A stretch of DNA of 64,000 nt from Gemmatimonadota bacterium (GCA_029262195.1 JAJCZX010000014.1:186001-250000); one strand, 5' to 3'; shown: positions 1 through 9,848, numbered from the stretch's first letter. Notes: a model not told the origin generated them from the sequence alone. Translations and numbers: made by a program.

Positions 1-28
1 GAATTTTTTCGTGGTGCCTCGCGAACCA

Positions 29-1333
29 TCACCATACCCATTTGATCAACATTCCCGCACCCGCGGCAAATCCCAACGTTATAAGCATCCCAACTTTGAA
101 TCTGAACATGGCTACCACTGCGCCGACGGTTATTGCAATAGCGCCCAGATCGACTGTCGCAAGATTCGGAGTCGAGAAGGTGGCGGGTCCGAATGTCTGA
201 GAGTCCACCTCGGCAAAAAGTGTGTGCAACGAGAACCATACAGCAAGGTTGAGCACCACACCCACCACAGCTGCAGTAATTCCGGAAAGGCCAGAATTTA
301 GCTTCTTATTGCCGCGAAGGTATTCGACGTACGGCGCACCCACAAAAATGAAGAGGAAGCACGGAGCGAACGTCACCCATGTAGTGATGATGGAGCCAAG
401 AAAACCCAGCACCATCGGATCCAGTGAACTCTCAGCACGATACGCACCCATGAATCCCACAAATTGGACCACCTGAATCAGGGGACCTGGCGTGGTTTCT
501 GCCATACCCAACCCGTCCAACATTTCTCCCGGAGCCAGCCACCCAAATGCTTCCACGGCTTGCTGCGCTACATAGGCCAGGACCGAATAAGCTCCGCCGA
601 ACGTAACAACGGCTGTCTTGCTGAAAAACGTCGCCTCCTGGATAAGAACGTGATCCGGCCCAATTACGGTTGCTAGAAACAGGATCGGAATAATCCACAC
701 GGCAAGCCACAACGCCCCTGTGCGCGCAACCCGAGATAGTTGCGGCTTAACCGGAGCGTTCTCCTCCCCTATCGAAAGGTCTTCGGCATGCCTTTCAGGA
801 GCCCCAACCAACGTCCCGAGCATTGCGGCCGCCACAATGATTATAGGGAAAGGTATCTGGAAGAAGAACAGCGCAACGAAAGCGCCAACAGCTAGAAAAC
901 CCGCAAGAGCGCCATGCAGAGCCTTTCGTTTCAGTCGGGCCACCGCCTCGAACACCACAACGACAACCGCTGGTTTGAGCCCGTAAAACAACCCAGCAAC
1001 GATGGGGACCTCACCGAACTCGGCATACAAAAAGCTGAGCAGCAGAATTGAAACAAATCCCGGAACGATGAACAAACACCCGGCGATCAACCCACCCCGG
1101 ACTCCGTGAAGGAGCCAGCCCACATACGTGGCAAGTTGTTGGGCTTCCGGTCCCGGAAGGAGCATGCAGAAGCTGAGGGCGTGCAGAAATCGACTTTCAC
1201 TCAACCATTTCTTTTCATCCACCACCAGCCGGTGGATCACTGCGATCTGCCCTGCCGGACCGCCGAAACTCTGGGCCGCCACCTTTACCCAAAGTTTAAA
1301 GGCCTCAGACCTGTCTACCTCTGGCCCCCTCAC
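29..1333 (-). CDS. chrA: Chromate transporter ChrA
   Basis: Inner-membrane chromate efflux protein of the CHR family, exporting chromate and lowering cytoplasmic Cr(VI). The 434-residue protein has the two-domain long-chain architecture: the N-terminal half carries FGGPAGQI (about 23-30) and PGPEAQQLATY (60-70), and the C-terminal half carries a second FGGAYSVL and TPGPLIQVVQFVGF. Many hydrophobic segments alternate throughout. The start is a GTG that begins directly after the TAG stop of chrB, so there is zero spacing and the two are surely co-translated. Full length, no damage seen. Some CHR proteins move other oxyanions, but the chrB partner favours chromate. Confidence 0.93.
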   Translation of the reverse strand: MRGPEVDRSEAFKLWVKVAAQSFGGPAGQIAVIHRLVVDEKKWLSESRFLHALSFCMLLPGPEAQQLATYVGWLLHGVRGGLIAGCLFIVPGFVSILLLSFLYAEFGEVPIVAGLFYGLKPAVVVVVFEAVARLKRKALHGALAGFLAVGAFVALFFFQIPFPIIIVAAAMLGTLVGAPERHAEDLSIGEENAPVKPQLSRVARTGALWLAVWIIPILFLATVIGPDHVLIQEATFFSKTAVVTFGGAYSVLAYVAQQAVEAFGWLAPGEMLDGLGMAETTPGPLIQVVQFVGFMGAYRAESSLDPMVLGFLGSIITTWVTFAPCFLFIFVGAPYVEYLRGNKKLNSGLSGITAAVVGVVLNLAVWFSLHTLFAEVDSQTFGPATFSTPNLATVDLGAIAITVGAVVAMFRFKVGMLITLGFAAGAGMLIKWVW

Positions 1334-2254
1334 CTAACTGGACCGAAATGCTTCCAGCAGTTCGTCGAAAAGTTCGGAGCCCGCCTGGATTCGTTCACCA
1401 TCTCGATCGTGAGTTCGGCAAATCCCTTTGAGGACTGCAGCAATTCCGGCAGCCTCGTCTCGTTCGTATTTACCGTCTTTGAGGTCGATGTCGTGAATAA
1501 CCTCGGCCATGGCCCGCAACTCCGGCGTCCCCAACCCAAACCGATCGATCAAAGTCTCGAAGGTGCAGCGATCTCCTTCATGTGTGAACTCGCCGTCGAA
1601 CATATCAAACCGAAACTCCCCCTTCCGCGGTTGGTACGCTTCGGCGGCGACGAATTTGAAACGTGCTTCATGATCGATGAATTTCTTGATCAACCACGCA
1701 CTGGCGATTCGATCCACGAAAACTCCCTCGCGAGTCACCCAGATACTCCTGGCGGGCACTTCAACTGCCCCCGTACCGCTTTCAGATACTGATGTCACCG
1801 ACTCTCCCTTGAACGTCTTTTCCAACGCTGTTATTGCGGAGGTAGCCGCTGCCCTGCCCGGCGCCTCGAAAAAATCTCGAATTGATGCTTCGGCCAGTTG
1901 TCGGCGAAACCGTCGAACGTCGTGTTCTCCCGGAGATCCTTCCCGCTCCACAGATTCGACTATTTCAGAGTATTCCGTGTTCGACTGGTCCACGAACATT
2001 CTTTCTAATTCGTTGTCTGTAACGCCTTCAACAAAAGCCGCGTGACATATGGTAACATCTCCACCATCGGTCAGAATCTCCTTGCGAAGCCACTGAAAAT
2101 CCTCCGTAGTTTCGTCCGAGAGGGGCAAAACGTACACAGAATTCTTCAGTGGAAGAGCACCGAGTTTTTGGAGCCTCCTGCGAACCTTCACCCTGAAGTA
2201 GTCGGGTTTCGGAGGTATGTGGTGAATCAGAAGTATCCAATTCACCTCCACCAC
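1334..2254 (-). CDS. chrB: ChrB-type chromate resistance regulator/protein
   Basis: Protein of 306 residues with the ChrB arrangement: an N-terminal ChrB-N region (about 1-150, beginning WILLIHHIPPKPDYFRVKVRRR) and a C-terminal chromate-resistance domain (about 170-300, containing VFVDRIASAWLIKKFID and FDMFDGEFTHEGDRC). ChrB proteins studied in other bacteria act as chromate-sensing regulators of chrA and may contribute to resistance directly. It is the first gene of the chrBA operon. The start is GTG; a second GTG lies one codon on, so the exact start is uncertain. Repeated ATCAT/ATGAT half-sites lie upstream and could be its own operator. Confidence 0.88.
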   Translation of the reverse strand: MVEVNWILLIHHIPPKPDYFRVKVRRRLQKLGALPLKNSVYVLPLSDETTEDFQWLRKEILTDGGDVTICHAAFVEGVTDNELERMFVDQSNTEYSEIVESVEREGSPGEHDVRRFRRQLAEASIRDFFEAPGRAAATSAITALEKTFKGESVTSVSESGTGAVEVPARSIWVTREGVFVDRIASAWLIKKFIDHEARFKFVAAEAYQPRKGEFRFDMFDGEFTHEGDRCTFETLIDRFGLGTPELRAMAEVIHDIDLKDGKYERDEAAGIAAVLKGICRTHDRDGERIQAGSELFDELLEAFRSS

Positions 2255-2273
2255 CTCAGTAAATATCTCACAG

Positions 2274-2302
2274 TTGTATCATACATGATTCAATTGTATC
2301 AT
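2274..2302. promoter_or_regulatory. Repeated half-sites upstream of chrB (possible operator)
   Basis: The 105-bp gap between chrB (minus) and the ornithine-cyclodeaminase-like gene (plus) is AT-rich. It contains TTGTATCAT twice (2274-2282 and 2294-2302, 20 bp apart, so on the same helix face). Between them ATCATacATGAT (2278-2289) forms a short palindrome. Such an array fits a dimeric regulator, most simply ChrB itself. Binding is inferred only from repeat geometry and position. Confidence 0.4.
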
Positions 2303-2359
2303 TTTCCTTCCAAGACACAAGTATGCTGCTACGACATTACTCAAAACTGAGGCGTATCC

Positions 2360-3367
2360 ATGGACGAACACAATTCAAAACGAACGCTTCTCCTCAAACG
2401 ATCAGAGGTTGCCTCGTTGCTCTCCCTCGACGCCTGCATCAACGCCGTGGAGCAGGCTTTTAGGCTGCACGGCCAGGGGCTTACCGCCGACCCGGCGGTA
2501 GCCGGAGTGCACACAAACGCAGGAGGGTTCCACGTCAAGGCAGGACTGCTAAACCTCGGCGACCGTCCATATTTCGCCGCGAAGACAAACGCCAACTTCA
2601 TGGAAAACCGTGTCCGTTTCGGCCTACCAACCATTCAGGGAATCATCGGACTCTCCGATGCCGAAAACGGGTTTCCGCTGGCAGTCATGGACTCGATCGA
2701 GGTTTCGATCCTTCGTACGGGTGCGGCCACGGCAGTGGCGGCCAAGCATCTGGCTCGCCAGGATTCTTCATCAGTGGCGATTTGCGGGTGTGGCGAGCAG
2801 GGCCGAGTCCAACTTCGGGCATTGTCACAGGTCCTCCCGATCAAAACCGCGGAGGTTTGGGACATCGACGAAGAAACCGCCCAGCGACTGGCGAAAGACC
2901 TCGGCGACGAACTGGGTATCTCGATCAGCGTTGCACAAAACTTCCGGACCGCTGCAGCGAACGCGGACGTTTGCGTTACCTGTACTCCGTCTCATGAATT
3001 TATCCTTTTCCCCCAGGACATTCGTCCCGGCACCTTCGTAGCAGGGGTGGGCGTCGACAATCCTCACAAAAAGGAACTATCTCCCGATTTGATGGCATCG
3101 GGAAAAGTTGTGGTCGACGTGCTCGGACAGGCGGCCACAATCGGTGACCTCCACCACGCAATTGAATCCGGCGCGATGGGCAAGGCCAACGTCCATTCCG
3201 AATTGGGAAATGTGGCAGCTGGCAACAAACCCGGCCGCACAACCCCAGAAGAGATCACAATTTTCGATTCGACCGGAATGGCCCTACAGGACGTTGCCAC
3301 TGCTGCGTTAGTCTACGAACGCGCACTTGAAGCGGGAGTAGGCCAACATATCCTGTTTGGGTCTTAG
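2360..3367 (+). CDS. Ornithine cyclodeaminase / mu-crystallin family dehydrogenase
   Basis: NAD(P)-dependent enzyme of 335 residues, the usual length for the family that includes ornithine cyclodeaminase, alanine dehydrogenase (archaeal type), ketimine reductase and mu-crystallin. A Rossmann motif CGCGEQGRVQLRAL sits near 142-155, and the family signature SILRTGAATAVAAKHLAR near 116-133. The N-terminal part supplies Lys60 and Lys75, typical substrate contacts. ATG start at 2360. The gene stands alone and diverges from chrBA, so context does not point to a substrate; calling it an ornithine cyclodeaminase proper would be over-reading. Confidence 0.85.
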   Translation: MDEHNSKRTLLLKRSEVASLLSLDACINAVEQAFRLHGQGLTADPAVAGVHTNAGGFHVKAGLLNLGDRPYFAAKTNANFMENRVRFGLPTIQGIIGLSDAENGFPLAVMDSIEVSILRTGAATAVAAKHLARQDSSSVAICGCGEQGRVQLRALSQVLPIKTAEVWDIDEETAQRLAKDLGDELGISISVAQNFRTAAANADVCVTCTPSHEFILFPQDIRPGTFVAGVGVDNPHKKELSPDLMASGKVVVDVLGQAATIGDLHHAIESGAMGKANVHSELGNVAAGNKPGRTTPEEITIFDSTGMALQDVATAALVYERALEAGVGQHILFGS

Positions 3368-3507
3368 GAGCCTATCCCGCTGTCTCCAAATTTGAGGGTG
3401 GGAGCCGGGGGTATTATCTCAGATACCCGAGAGACATTGTCGGGTTTGCTGAGTACTTTGTATGATGACCATGCCACGAACTCATTACTCACCCATGCGA
3501 CGGCGCC

Positions 3508-4809
3508 ATGAGACCTAAGACCGCACTGCCAATTGTCGGACTCTTACTAGCCCTCCCTCTGCTCTTTTCCTGCGCAGAGTCAGAGGAATCCTTGATCGAA
3601 CGGGCGCGGGGTATCCACGATCGCGTCATTACCCTAGACACACACAACGACATCAACGTCAATAACTTCACCGCCGAGCGTAACTACAACGACGACCTCG
3701 GCAACCAGGTTAACCTGCCGAAGATGGAAGAGGGTGGACTCGACGTGTCGTGGCTGGTGGTTTACACCGGACAGGGCGACTTAACCGACTCGGGATATGC
3801 CGCCGCTTACGAATCAGCCATTGCCCATTTCGATGCAATACACAGGCTCGTCGAGGAGCTTGCGCCGGATCGGATCGAATTGGCTTTGACTTCAGACGAC
3901 GTTCGACGCATCGCCGCCAGTGGCAAAAAGGTCGCGATGATCGCGATCGAAAATGCCTACCCGGTGGGACTCGACCTGGACCGGATCCGGGAGTTTCACA
4001 GGCGGGGTGGCCGCTATATGTCGCTGTCACACAACGGACACAGTCAGTTCTCAGACTCAAACACCGGGGAAAGAGATGACACCTGGCTCCACCACGGGTT
4101 GAGTGACCTGGGCGCAGCCGCAATCGCCGAGATGAACCGCTGGGGAATCATGATTGACATCTCCCACCCATCCAAAGAATCCAACCTACAGGCCATCAGC
4201 CTGTCACGGGCGCCGGTGATCGCTTCCCACTCCGCTGCGCGAGCTGTAAACGACGTGAGTCGCAATCTGTCGGACGAGGAGTTACTGGCCTTAAAAGAAA
4301 ACGGTGGAGTGGTTCAGACCGTAGCTTTTCGCGGCTACGTGAATTCGGAAAAGAACAACGCTTACCGCGACGCGTTGAACGCTCTCAACGAGAGCATCGC
4401 CGCCGAGGTCGGTTTCGAATTGTTGAGCCGCCGCGAAGTGTTCGAACTAGGTGAAGAAGAGCGAGCCGCTTACCTCGAAAGACGCAATGAGATCAGAGAG
4501 ATGGCTGCGCCGCGGCTGGAAGCAGAAGTCCACTCGATTGCACCGCCGGTGGATGTCGTAGACTTTGTCGACCATATCGACTACATGGTGGACCTGATCG
4601 GAATCGAGCACGTGGGCATTAGCTCTGATTTCGATGGAGGCGGAGGCATCGAGGGATGGAACGACGCATCCGAGACTTTTAACGTCACGCTGGAATTGGT
4701 CCGTAGGGGATACCCAGAAGAGGAAATCGGAATGCTCTGGAGCGGCAATCTCCTGCGCGTTCTCGATGAAGTGCAGGAGGTAGCCGAGGAGATCCAATCG
4801 GGAGGGTAA
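3508..4809 (+). CDS. Membrane dipeptidase (peptidase M19), lipoprotein
   Basis: Zinc dipeptidase of the renal-dipeptidase family, 433 residues, probably anchored on the periplasmic side as a lipoprotein: signal peptide ending LLFSC with Cys22. The metal-binding set is complete: His46 and Asp48 (LDTHNDI), Glu148 (AIENAY), His220 (DISHPS), His241 (ASHSAAR) and Asp374 (GISSDFDGGG). The family hydrolyses dipeptides, often with D-residues at the second position, and some beta-lactams. It is monocistronic and converges on the downstream permease gene with only three bases between the stops, suggesting tight packing rather than a shared function. Confidence 0.92.
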   Translation: MRPKTALPIVGLLLALPLLFSCAESEESLIERARGIHDRVITLDTHNDINVNNFTAERNYNDDLGNQVNLPKMEEGGLDVSWLVVYTGQGDLTDSGYAAAYESAIAHFDAIHRLVEELAPDRIELALTSDDVRRIAASGKKVAMIAIENAYPVGLDLDRIREFHRRGGRYMSLSHNGHSQFSDSNTGERDDTWLHHGLSDLGAAAIAEMNRWGIMIDISHPSKESNLQAISLSRAPVIASHSAARAVNDVSRNLSDEELLALKENGGVVQTVAFRGYVNSEKNNAYRDALNALNESIAAEVGFELLSRREVFELGEEERAAYLERRNEIREMAAPRLEAEVHSIAPPVDVVDFVDHIDYMVDLIGIEHVGISSDFDGGGGIEGWNDASETFNVTLELVRRGYPEEEIGMLWSGNLLRVLDEVQEVAEEIQSGG

Positions 4810-4812
4810 TCC

Positions 4813-7482
4813 TCAGTCTCCTCGAAGAGCGATCATCGGATCGGCCCGGCTCGCCATTCGAGCCGGTACCCAGCATGCTACGGTAGCTACCAGAGTGAAC
4901 GCGGCCACAGTTATTGAGTAGGTCGCAGGATCGGTCGGTGAGAGATCAAATATCATGCTGGTCAAAAACCTCGATAAGATCACCGCACCAACCAGCCCGC
5001 CCACGAGGCCCGCGACGATCGGTCGCAGTGTCTCACCCATCACCATCTTGAGGACGGAAGTTTCGGTAGCCCCGAGCATTTTTCGCACTCCCAGTTCCCT
5101 CATCCGCCCCGTTACGCTGAACGAAACGACACCCGCTATCCCCACACACGCTAGCGCCCCGGCAACCAGTCCGAACACCGAAATCAGCAACGCGTTGAAT
5201 TTTGGTCGGACGAGCCTTACTCCCAAACGGTCTTCCATCGTGGCAAAAGTGGCCACGCTGAGGTCGGGATCAAGATCGGCCAGAGCGGCTTCAATCGCTG
5301 GAACCACAAGTGTCGGCTGATCGCCACCTACCCTGATCAAGAGAAACGAAGCGTATCTGGGACGTTGTAGGTTGGGCCAGTAAATTTCAGGGGCGGTCGC
5401 CTCACCCGGAGTCAGGGGCGTTACGTCGTCCACAACCCCGACGACTTCGACTTCGCTCCCCCGCTCCGACATTCGCACCCGCTTCCCAACCGCTGCCTCG
5501 GAGCCAAAAAGCCGAGCTGCGGCAGAGCGATTCAAAACAGCGACCGGTTCCGCCAGCCGGTTGTCGCCTTCCGAAAACACCCTCCCCGCAACAAGGGACA
5601 CCCCCAGGGTTTCCAGGTACCCGGGACCAACATCAAACCAATTGAGTTGCACGCCTTCGGAGCCTCCATCGTCTAAAGAACCGGCGGGTGCCGCGGAGAC
5701 GGTGCCGTCCCCTCCACCAAAAAGTGGCCCCGCCGAAGCTGTGCCGGCCGAAACTACACCTGGTACCGCTTCAATTCTCTCCGTGGCTGCCAGAAACAAG
5801 CGTGATACATCAAAGCCGCTTTCATATTTCGCGTCAGACGCCAGCACCCATGTGGTGAGCAATCCCGAGGTTTCGAAACCCGGTGACCATTGGTTGAATT
5901 TTGTAAAAGTCTTCATCAGCAGACCAGCGCCAAGGAGCAGCACCAGGCTAAGCGCAACCTCTGCAACGATGAGACCCGACTGCGCGGCCCGATTGGATCC
6001 GGTCGACCCTCGGCCCTCGGTCCGCAGGGCCGCCTCCACATTCGTGCGGACGCCCTTCACCGCCGGGATCAAACCGACCGCTATTGAAGAAATCGCGGTT
6101 ACGATTGTGAGGAACAGAGCGGCTCGCCAATCCATCGACACTTCGTGAAGCCTCGGAATAGCTGCAGGCGCCAGAGCAACAAACACGGAAACACCCGCAC
6201 TGGCAACGAACCAGCCGAACAGCGCACCACCCATCCCCAACCATAGGTTCTCAAACAAAAGCATCCTGGACACTCGAAAAGGCGCAGCGCCAATCGCAGA
6301 CCGAATCGCTATTTCGCGCGATCGCCTTGTGGTACGAGTCAGAATCAGATGAGTGATATTTGCACATCCCACCAGCAGGACCAGGGCCACTGCACCGAGA
6401 AACGCCAGCAACGTTGTGCGCGAATCGCCAACAACCCAATCCTTTAGTGGCCTTGTCGATACGCCCCAACCCAGATTCGTCTCGGGATATTCGGACGCAA
6501 GGGCCCGGGCTATCGCCGTGAGTTCCTGCCGGGCGGGGTCCGGGGCCACACCTGACTTTAACCGTCCGAAGGCTCGAAACCCGCGCCAATTCCTATTCTC
6601 GGGGTCGGCCGAATCGAATCGAATTGGAAGCCACATGGCGACTCCCCGCATTCCAGGAACCTCTGCCCCCGGAGGCAATACTCCAATTATTTCGTATGAC
6701 TCGTCGTCGAGGCTGATTGTCGACCCAATCGCCGATGGGTCTTCACCAAAACGAGACCGCCAGGCGTCGTGGGTTAAGACAGTTACGGCTTGAGCCCGAT
6801 CGCTTCGTTGGAACAGCCGCCCTATCGTCGGTTGAAACGCAAAGACATTGAAAATTTCCTGGTCAGCCAGCCCCACGGACACCGCTTCCGAACGGCCGCC
6901 GTTGGACATGTTATGGGACCAACCCCTCGCCGCGGCTATCGCGACGTAGTTACTGGCTCGCCGATTCCAATCGGCCACGTTGACAAATGAATTGGAGCAA
7001 AAGCCTCCACCTTCCGGGTCGGTCTCGCAAAGCAATTGAATGTCTTCTGAATTCTCATACGGTAGCGAATCGAACAAAATGCTGTTCACAACACTGAACA
7101 CTGCCGTGTTCGCGCCTATGGTAACAGCCAGTAGTCCCACAATGAGAATGGAATACCCGGGAGCTCTAACCACCGACCTCAATGCCCACCACAAATCCAT
7201 ACCTATGTCCGACGATGCTCCGATCCGACTATTTCTCGGACTGGATCGACCTCGACTCAAACCACTCACCCTGTCCCGCAGCCCTTCACCAAACATCGAA
7301 AGCACCATTTTCACCCAGACCGCCACGTATACGACTTTCCCTTTGTGAGCGGCAACCTCCAAACGGGACTTGATCGTGCCCAGCAAGTCGTCGCCGAAAC
7401 GTCTCCTGAATTGAGGAGAATAGACTTTTAGCAAGAACTTCATCATTCTGAGGGAGCCGTTTTTGCCGTCAAAGTTTCTCAT
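4813..7482 (-). CDS. ADOP-family ABC permease (MacB/FtsX-like)
   Basis: Large membrane protein of about 889 residues belonging to the duplicated orphan permeases (ADOP) of Acidobacteriota and Gemmatimonadota. Order of parts: a short cytoplasmic prefix (KVYSPQFRRRFGDDLLG), a first helix followed by the family motif IGANTAVFSVVNSILFDSLPY, a MacB-type periplasmic domain, three helices, then a second periplasmic domain and the last three helices ending ADPMIALRGD. The ATG at 7482 overlaps the PadR stop as ATGA and has GGAGG about 11 bases upstream; a longer frame upstream is not needed. No ATPase gene is adjacent. Substrate unknown; efflux or envelope stress is the usual guess for MacB relatives. 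Confidence 0.88.
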   Translation of the reverse strand: MRNFDGKNGSLRMMKFLLKVYSPQFRRRFGDDLLGTIKSRLEVAAHKGKVVYVAVWVKMVLSMFGEGLRDRVSGLSRGRSSPRNSRIGASSDIGMDLWWALRSVVRAPGYSILIVGLLAVTIGANTAVFSVVNSILFDSLPYENSEDIQLLCETDPEGGGFCSNSFVNVADWNRRASNYVAIAAARGWSHNMSNGGRSEAVSVGLADQEIFNVFAFQPTIGRLFQRSDRAQAVTVLTHDAWRSRFGEDPSAIGSTISLDDESYEIIGVLPPGAEVPGMRGVAMWLPIRFDSADPENRNWRGFRAFGRLKSGVAPDPARQELTAIARALASEYPETNLGWGVSTRPLKDWVVGDSRTTLLAFLGAVALVLLVGCANITHLILTRTTRRSREIAIRSAIGAAPFRVSRMLLFENLWLGMGGALFGWFVASAGVSVFVALAPAAIPRLHEVSMDWRAALFLTIVTAISSIAVGLIPAVKGVRTNVEAALRTEGRGSTGSNRAAQSGLIVAEVALSLVLLLGAGLLMKTFTKFNQWSPGFETSGLLTTWVLASDAKYESGFDVSRLFLAATERIEAVPGVVSAGTASAGPLFGGGDGTVSAAPAGSLDDGGSEGVQLNWFDVGPGYLETLGVSLVAGRVFSEGDNRLAEPVAVLNRSAAARLFGSEAAVGKRVRMSERGSEVEVVGVVDDVTPLTPGEATAPEIYWPNLQRPRYASFLLIRVGGDQPTLVVPAIEAALADLDPDLSVATFATMEDRLGVRLVRPKFNALLISVFGLVAGALACVGIAGVVSFSVTGRMRELGVRKMLGATETSVLKMVMGETLRPIVAGLVGGLVGAVILSRFLTSMIFDLSPTDPATYSITVAAFTLVATVACWVPARMASRADPMIALRGD

Positions 7483-7826
7483 GGACCGGCAAGCCTCCGT
7501 ACCCGGGCGTCGGTACCAAGGGCAACCAATCTTGCCGCTTCGGCACGGAGAACTCCCCGTCCCTTTTTGGTGAGGCAATAGTACCGTCGCCTCTCGTCGG
7601 TTCCTGATTCATGAGGTGCGGCGCCCACAATCCCGTCGTCGGATAACTTCTTCAGTCGTCGGTAGAGTTGGCTTGGTTCCAGCGTGATGCCACCAGAGGT
7701 ATTTTCTTCGACCCGCTTAATGATTCCCCAGCCGTGCAGCTCATCGTCTTCCAAAGCAAGCAAGATGTGAAAAAATTCTGGTTTCAGCGGCAGGTATTCC
7801 TCAAACTCAGTCATACGCGCAACCAT
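7479..7826 (-). CDS. PadR-family transcriptional regulator
   Basis: Small winged-helix regulator of 115 residues. The PadR core reads PLKPEFFHILLALEDDELHGWGIIKRVEE, then a recognition region GGITLEPSQLYRRLKKLSDDGIV and the wing SGTDERRRYYCLTKKGR. It overlaps the following permease gene by four bases (ATGA), so the two form a translationally coupled unit. By analogy with other PadR-ADOP pairs it probably represses its own operon until a ligand binds. An ATG at residue 5 is an alternative start. A short palindrome, AGTCTctAGACT, at 7857-7868 upstream is a weak operator candidate. Confidence 0.88.
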   Translation of the reverse strand: MVARMTEFEEYLPLKPEFFHILLALEDDELHGWGIIKRVEENTSGGITLEPSQLYRRLKKLSDDGIVGAAPHESGTDERRRYYCLTKKGRGVLRAEAARLVALGTDARVRRLAGP

Positions 7827-7980
7827 CCTGAAGGTGTCTTTACAATCACAACTGTCAGTCTCTAGACTCTTAGTCCTGATTTTTTACACCCACCCAAAAT
7901 CCAGGTTCCAGATTCCCGAGGGTCCATCCCTCTCAAGAATTCAGGTAGTCCTCCCAAAACCAACCGGATAGTTTTGTGGA

Positions 7981-8715
7981 ATGAACCTGCTCTCCAAGAC
8001 CCGCAGCTCTTTCCTGTTGGCGGGTGCCGTTTTTTTCTCGGCCTGCGCGCCTCCGCCATCGGAATCGGCAGACACCGTGGTCCTTATCCACGGCCTGGGG
8101 CGCAGCGCCCGGTCGATGGCAATCCTGAGCACCCGGCTGGCAAACGCAGACTTTAGAGTAGTCCGGTTCGGGTACCCGTCGCGGTCGGAACCTATTGAAG
8201 CCCTCGTCGACAGCCTGGAAATTTTTCTCGACACCTGCTGCGCGGGCGACGACAGCGATGTCCATTTCGTAACGCATTCCATGGGAGGTTTACTGGTCAG
8301 GAGCTACCTCGACCAGGAAGGTGAGCCGTTCACCGGGCGAGTTGTGATGCTGAGCCCACCCAATCAGGGCAGCGAAATAGTTGACGCGTTCGCAGATTCC
8401 CCGATGCTACGCCACATGCTTGGACCCTCGGGTTCACGACTGGGGACCGGCTCCACCGGTATTCCTGGTCAACTCGGCCCGATCGATTTCGAGTTGGGCA
8501 TTATTACAGGCGACCGCACACTAAACCCCATCGGTTCATGGCTGATTCCCGGGCCGGACGATGGGGCGGTTGGAGTCGACAGGGCCCGGATCGAAGGCGC
8601 TGCCGATTTCAAGGTGGTCTCAGCCACGCACACGTTCATCATGAACGATCAGGAAGTGGCAAGAGACGTGGTCTCCTTCATTCGCACCGGAGCCTTTCGA
8701 AACTCCAGCCCCTGA
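7981..8715 (+). CDS. Secreted alpha/beta-hydrolase (lipase-like), lipoprotein
   Basis: Protein of 244 residues with a lipoprotein signal ending FFSAC (Cys22). The mature part begins with an alpha/beta-hydrolase strand VVLIHGLGRSARSM (oxyanion region), and the nucleophile elbow is THSMGG with Ser100. The likely catalytic His is in SATHTFIMND near 217, and an Asp lies in GPDDGAVGVDRA near 195. This resembles the bacterial EstA/lipase-like or PGAP1-like group acting on lipids or esters. It is a single gene with no operon partner. Substrate cannot be told from sequence. Confidence 0.82.
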   Translation: MNLLSKTRSSFLLAGAVFFSACAPPPSESADTVVLIHGLGRSARSMAILSTRLANADFRVVRFGYPSRSEPIEALVDSLEIFLDTCCAGDDSDVHFVTHSMGGLLVRSYLDQEGEPFTGRVVMLSPPNQGSEIVDAFADSPMLRHMLGPSGSRLGTGSTGIPGQLGPIDFELGIITGDRTLNPIGSWLIPGPDDGAVGVDRARIEGAADFKVVSATHTFIMNDQEVARDVVSFIRTGAFRNSSP

Positions 8716-8816
8716 GAACACACTAATCCGTTACGCAGGGCACCCTCGCCTCGGTCGGGGGTAAATCCAACCACTTTGGTGCATCATGTCCTCGAACCAC
8801 GCCGGATTAAAATACC

Positions 8817-9848
8817 ATGCATGTCCTTCCGTCTTTGCTTTTTGTCGCCGCATTACAATTCCAGGCCCCGGGGTTGGAGTTCCCCAGCGGAATTACTCTT
8901 GATTCCGACGAGAATATCGTCGTTGCGGACCGCAGAGCAAACCGCGTTTTCCGTGTCGACGCGACTACCGGAAGTGTCGAAGTAATCGCCGGGAGCGGAC
9001 GCGCTGGTTTCTCGAACGATGGCAACCTCGCTATCAACGCCGACCTACTTCACCCCGAGTGGGTGGCCTACGACGCGACGGGCAATCTGTTCGTTGCTGA
9101 TCGCGGGAATCACCGCGTTCGGAAGATCGACCACAGGACTGGAGTGATCACCACAGTCGCCGGCACCGGGGAGTTTCTCTCCAATGGAGACGGGGGCCCG
9201 GCAACCGAGGCAGCCCTGACCAATCCCTTCGGAATCGTTTTTGACGAAAGCGACAACCTTTTCATATTCGACACTGAAACCCACATGATCCGTCGGGTGG
9301 GTGCCGAAACCGGGGTCATTGAGACTGTTATCGGATCAGGCGTGGAGGGTTTCAGTGGAGACGACGGCCCAGCCGAGCAAGCACAATTGCGACGTCCACA
9401 CAATGGAGTGTTTGACCGAGAGGGAAGTCTGGTTTTTGGCGACAGTTTCAATCAAAGGATACGACGTTGGAACCCTGCAACCGAGTATGTAACTACGATT
9501 GGGGGAAACGGGGCACAAGGCGCCGTCAGAGTTGGCGTGCCGGCGACCGACACTCCATTCACATTTTTCGGTGGCTTCGCGTTGGGCGCGAACGGCGACA
9601 TCGTTTTTACCAGCCTGGATAACCGCATCTTCAGAATCAACAGCGCATCCGAACGCATCGAGTTAGTGGCTGGCACCGGTGCAGAGGGATTCGCCGGTGA
9701 CGGTGGTGCGGCAAGCCTTGCCCAACTTGCCACCCCATACGGAATTGCGATAGCCGACGATGGGACCATCTTCTTCGCTGATGCCGGTAACAGTCGGATC
9801 CGGAGAATAGACCATTCCGGAATCATTACGACCGTTGCAGGAAATTGA
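8817..9848 (+). CDS. Secreted NHL-repeat beta-propeller protein
   Basis: Protein of 343 residues with a short N-terminal hydrophobic signal (MHVLPSLLFVAALQF) followed by NHL-type repeats. Each repeat contains a variant of NLFVADRGNHRVRKID with a spacer like TTVAGTGEFLSNGDGGPA; I count about six. The arrangement predicts a six-bladed propeller exposed outside the cytoplasm. Similar proteins usually serve as binding scaffolds, and no catalytic residues are recognisable. It stands alone, about 100 bp after the lipase-like gene. Confidence 0.82.
   Translation: MHVLPSLLFVAALQFQAPGLEFPSGITLDSDENIVVADRRANRVFRVDATTGSVEVIAGSGRAGFSNDGNLAINADLLHPEWVAYDATGNLFVADRGNHRVRKIDHRTGVITTVAGTGEFLSNGDGGPATEAALTNPFGIVFDESDNLFIFDTETHMIRRVGAETGVIETVIGSGVEGFSGDDGPAEQAQLRRPHNGVFDREGSLVFGDSFNQRIRRWNPATEYVTTIGGNGAQGAVRVGVPATDTPFTFFGGFALGANGDIVFTSLDNRIFRINSASERIELVAGTGAEGFAGDGGAASLAQLATPYGIAIADDGTIFFADAGNSRIRRIDHSGIITTVAGN

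Noticed and set aside
1106..1792. A 228-codon plus-strand frame across chrA and chrB
   Set aside because: Antisense to both well-recognised chromate genes.
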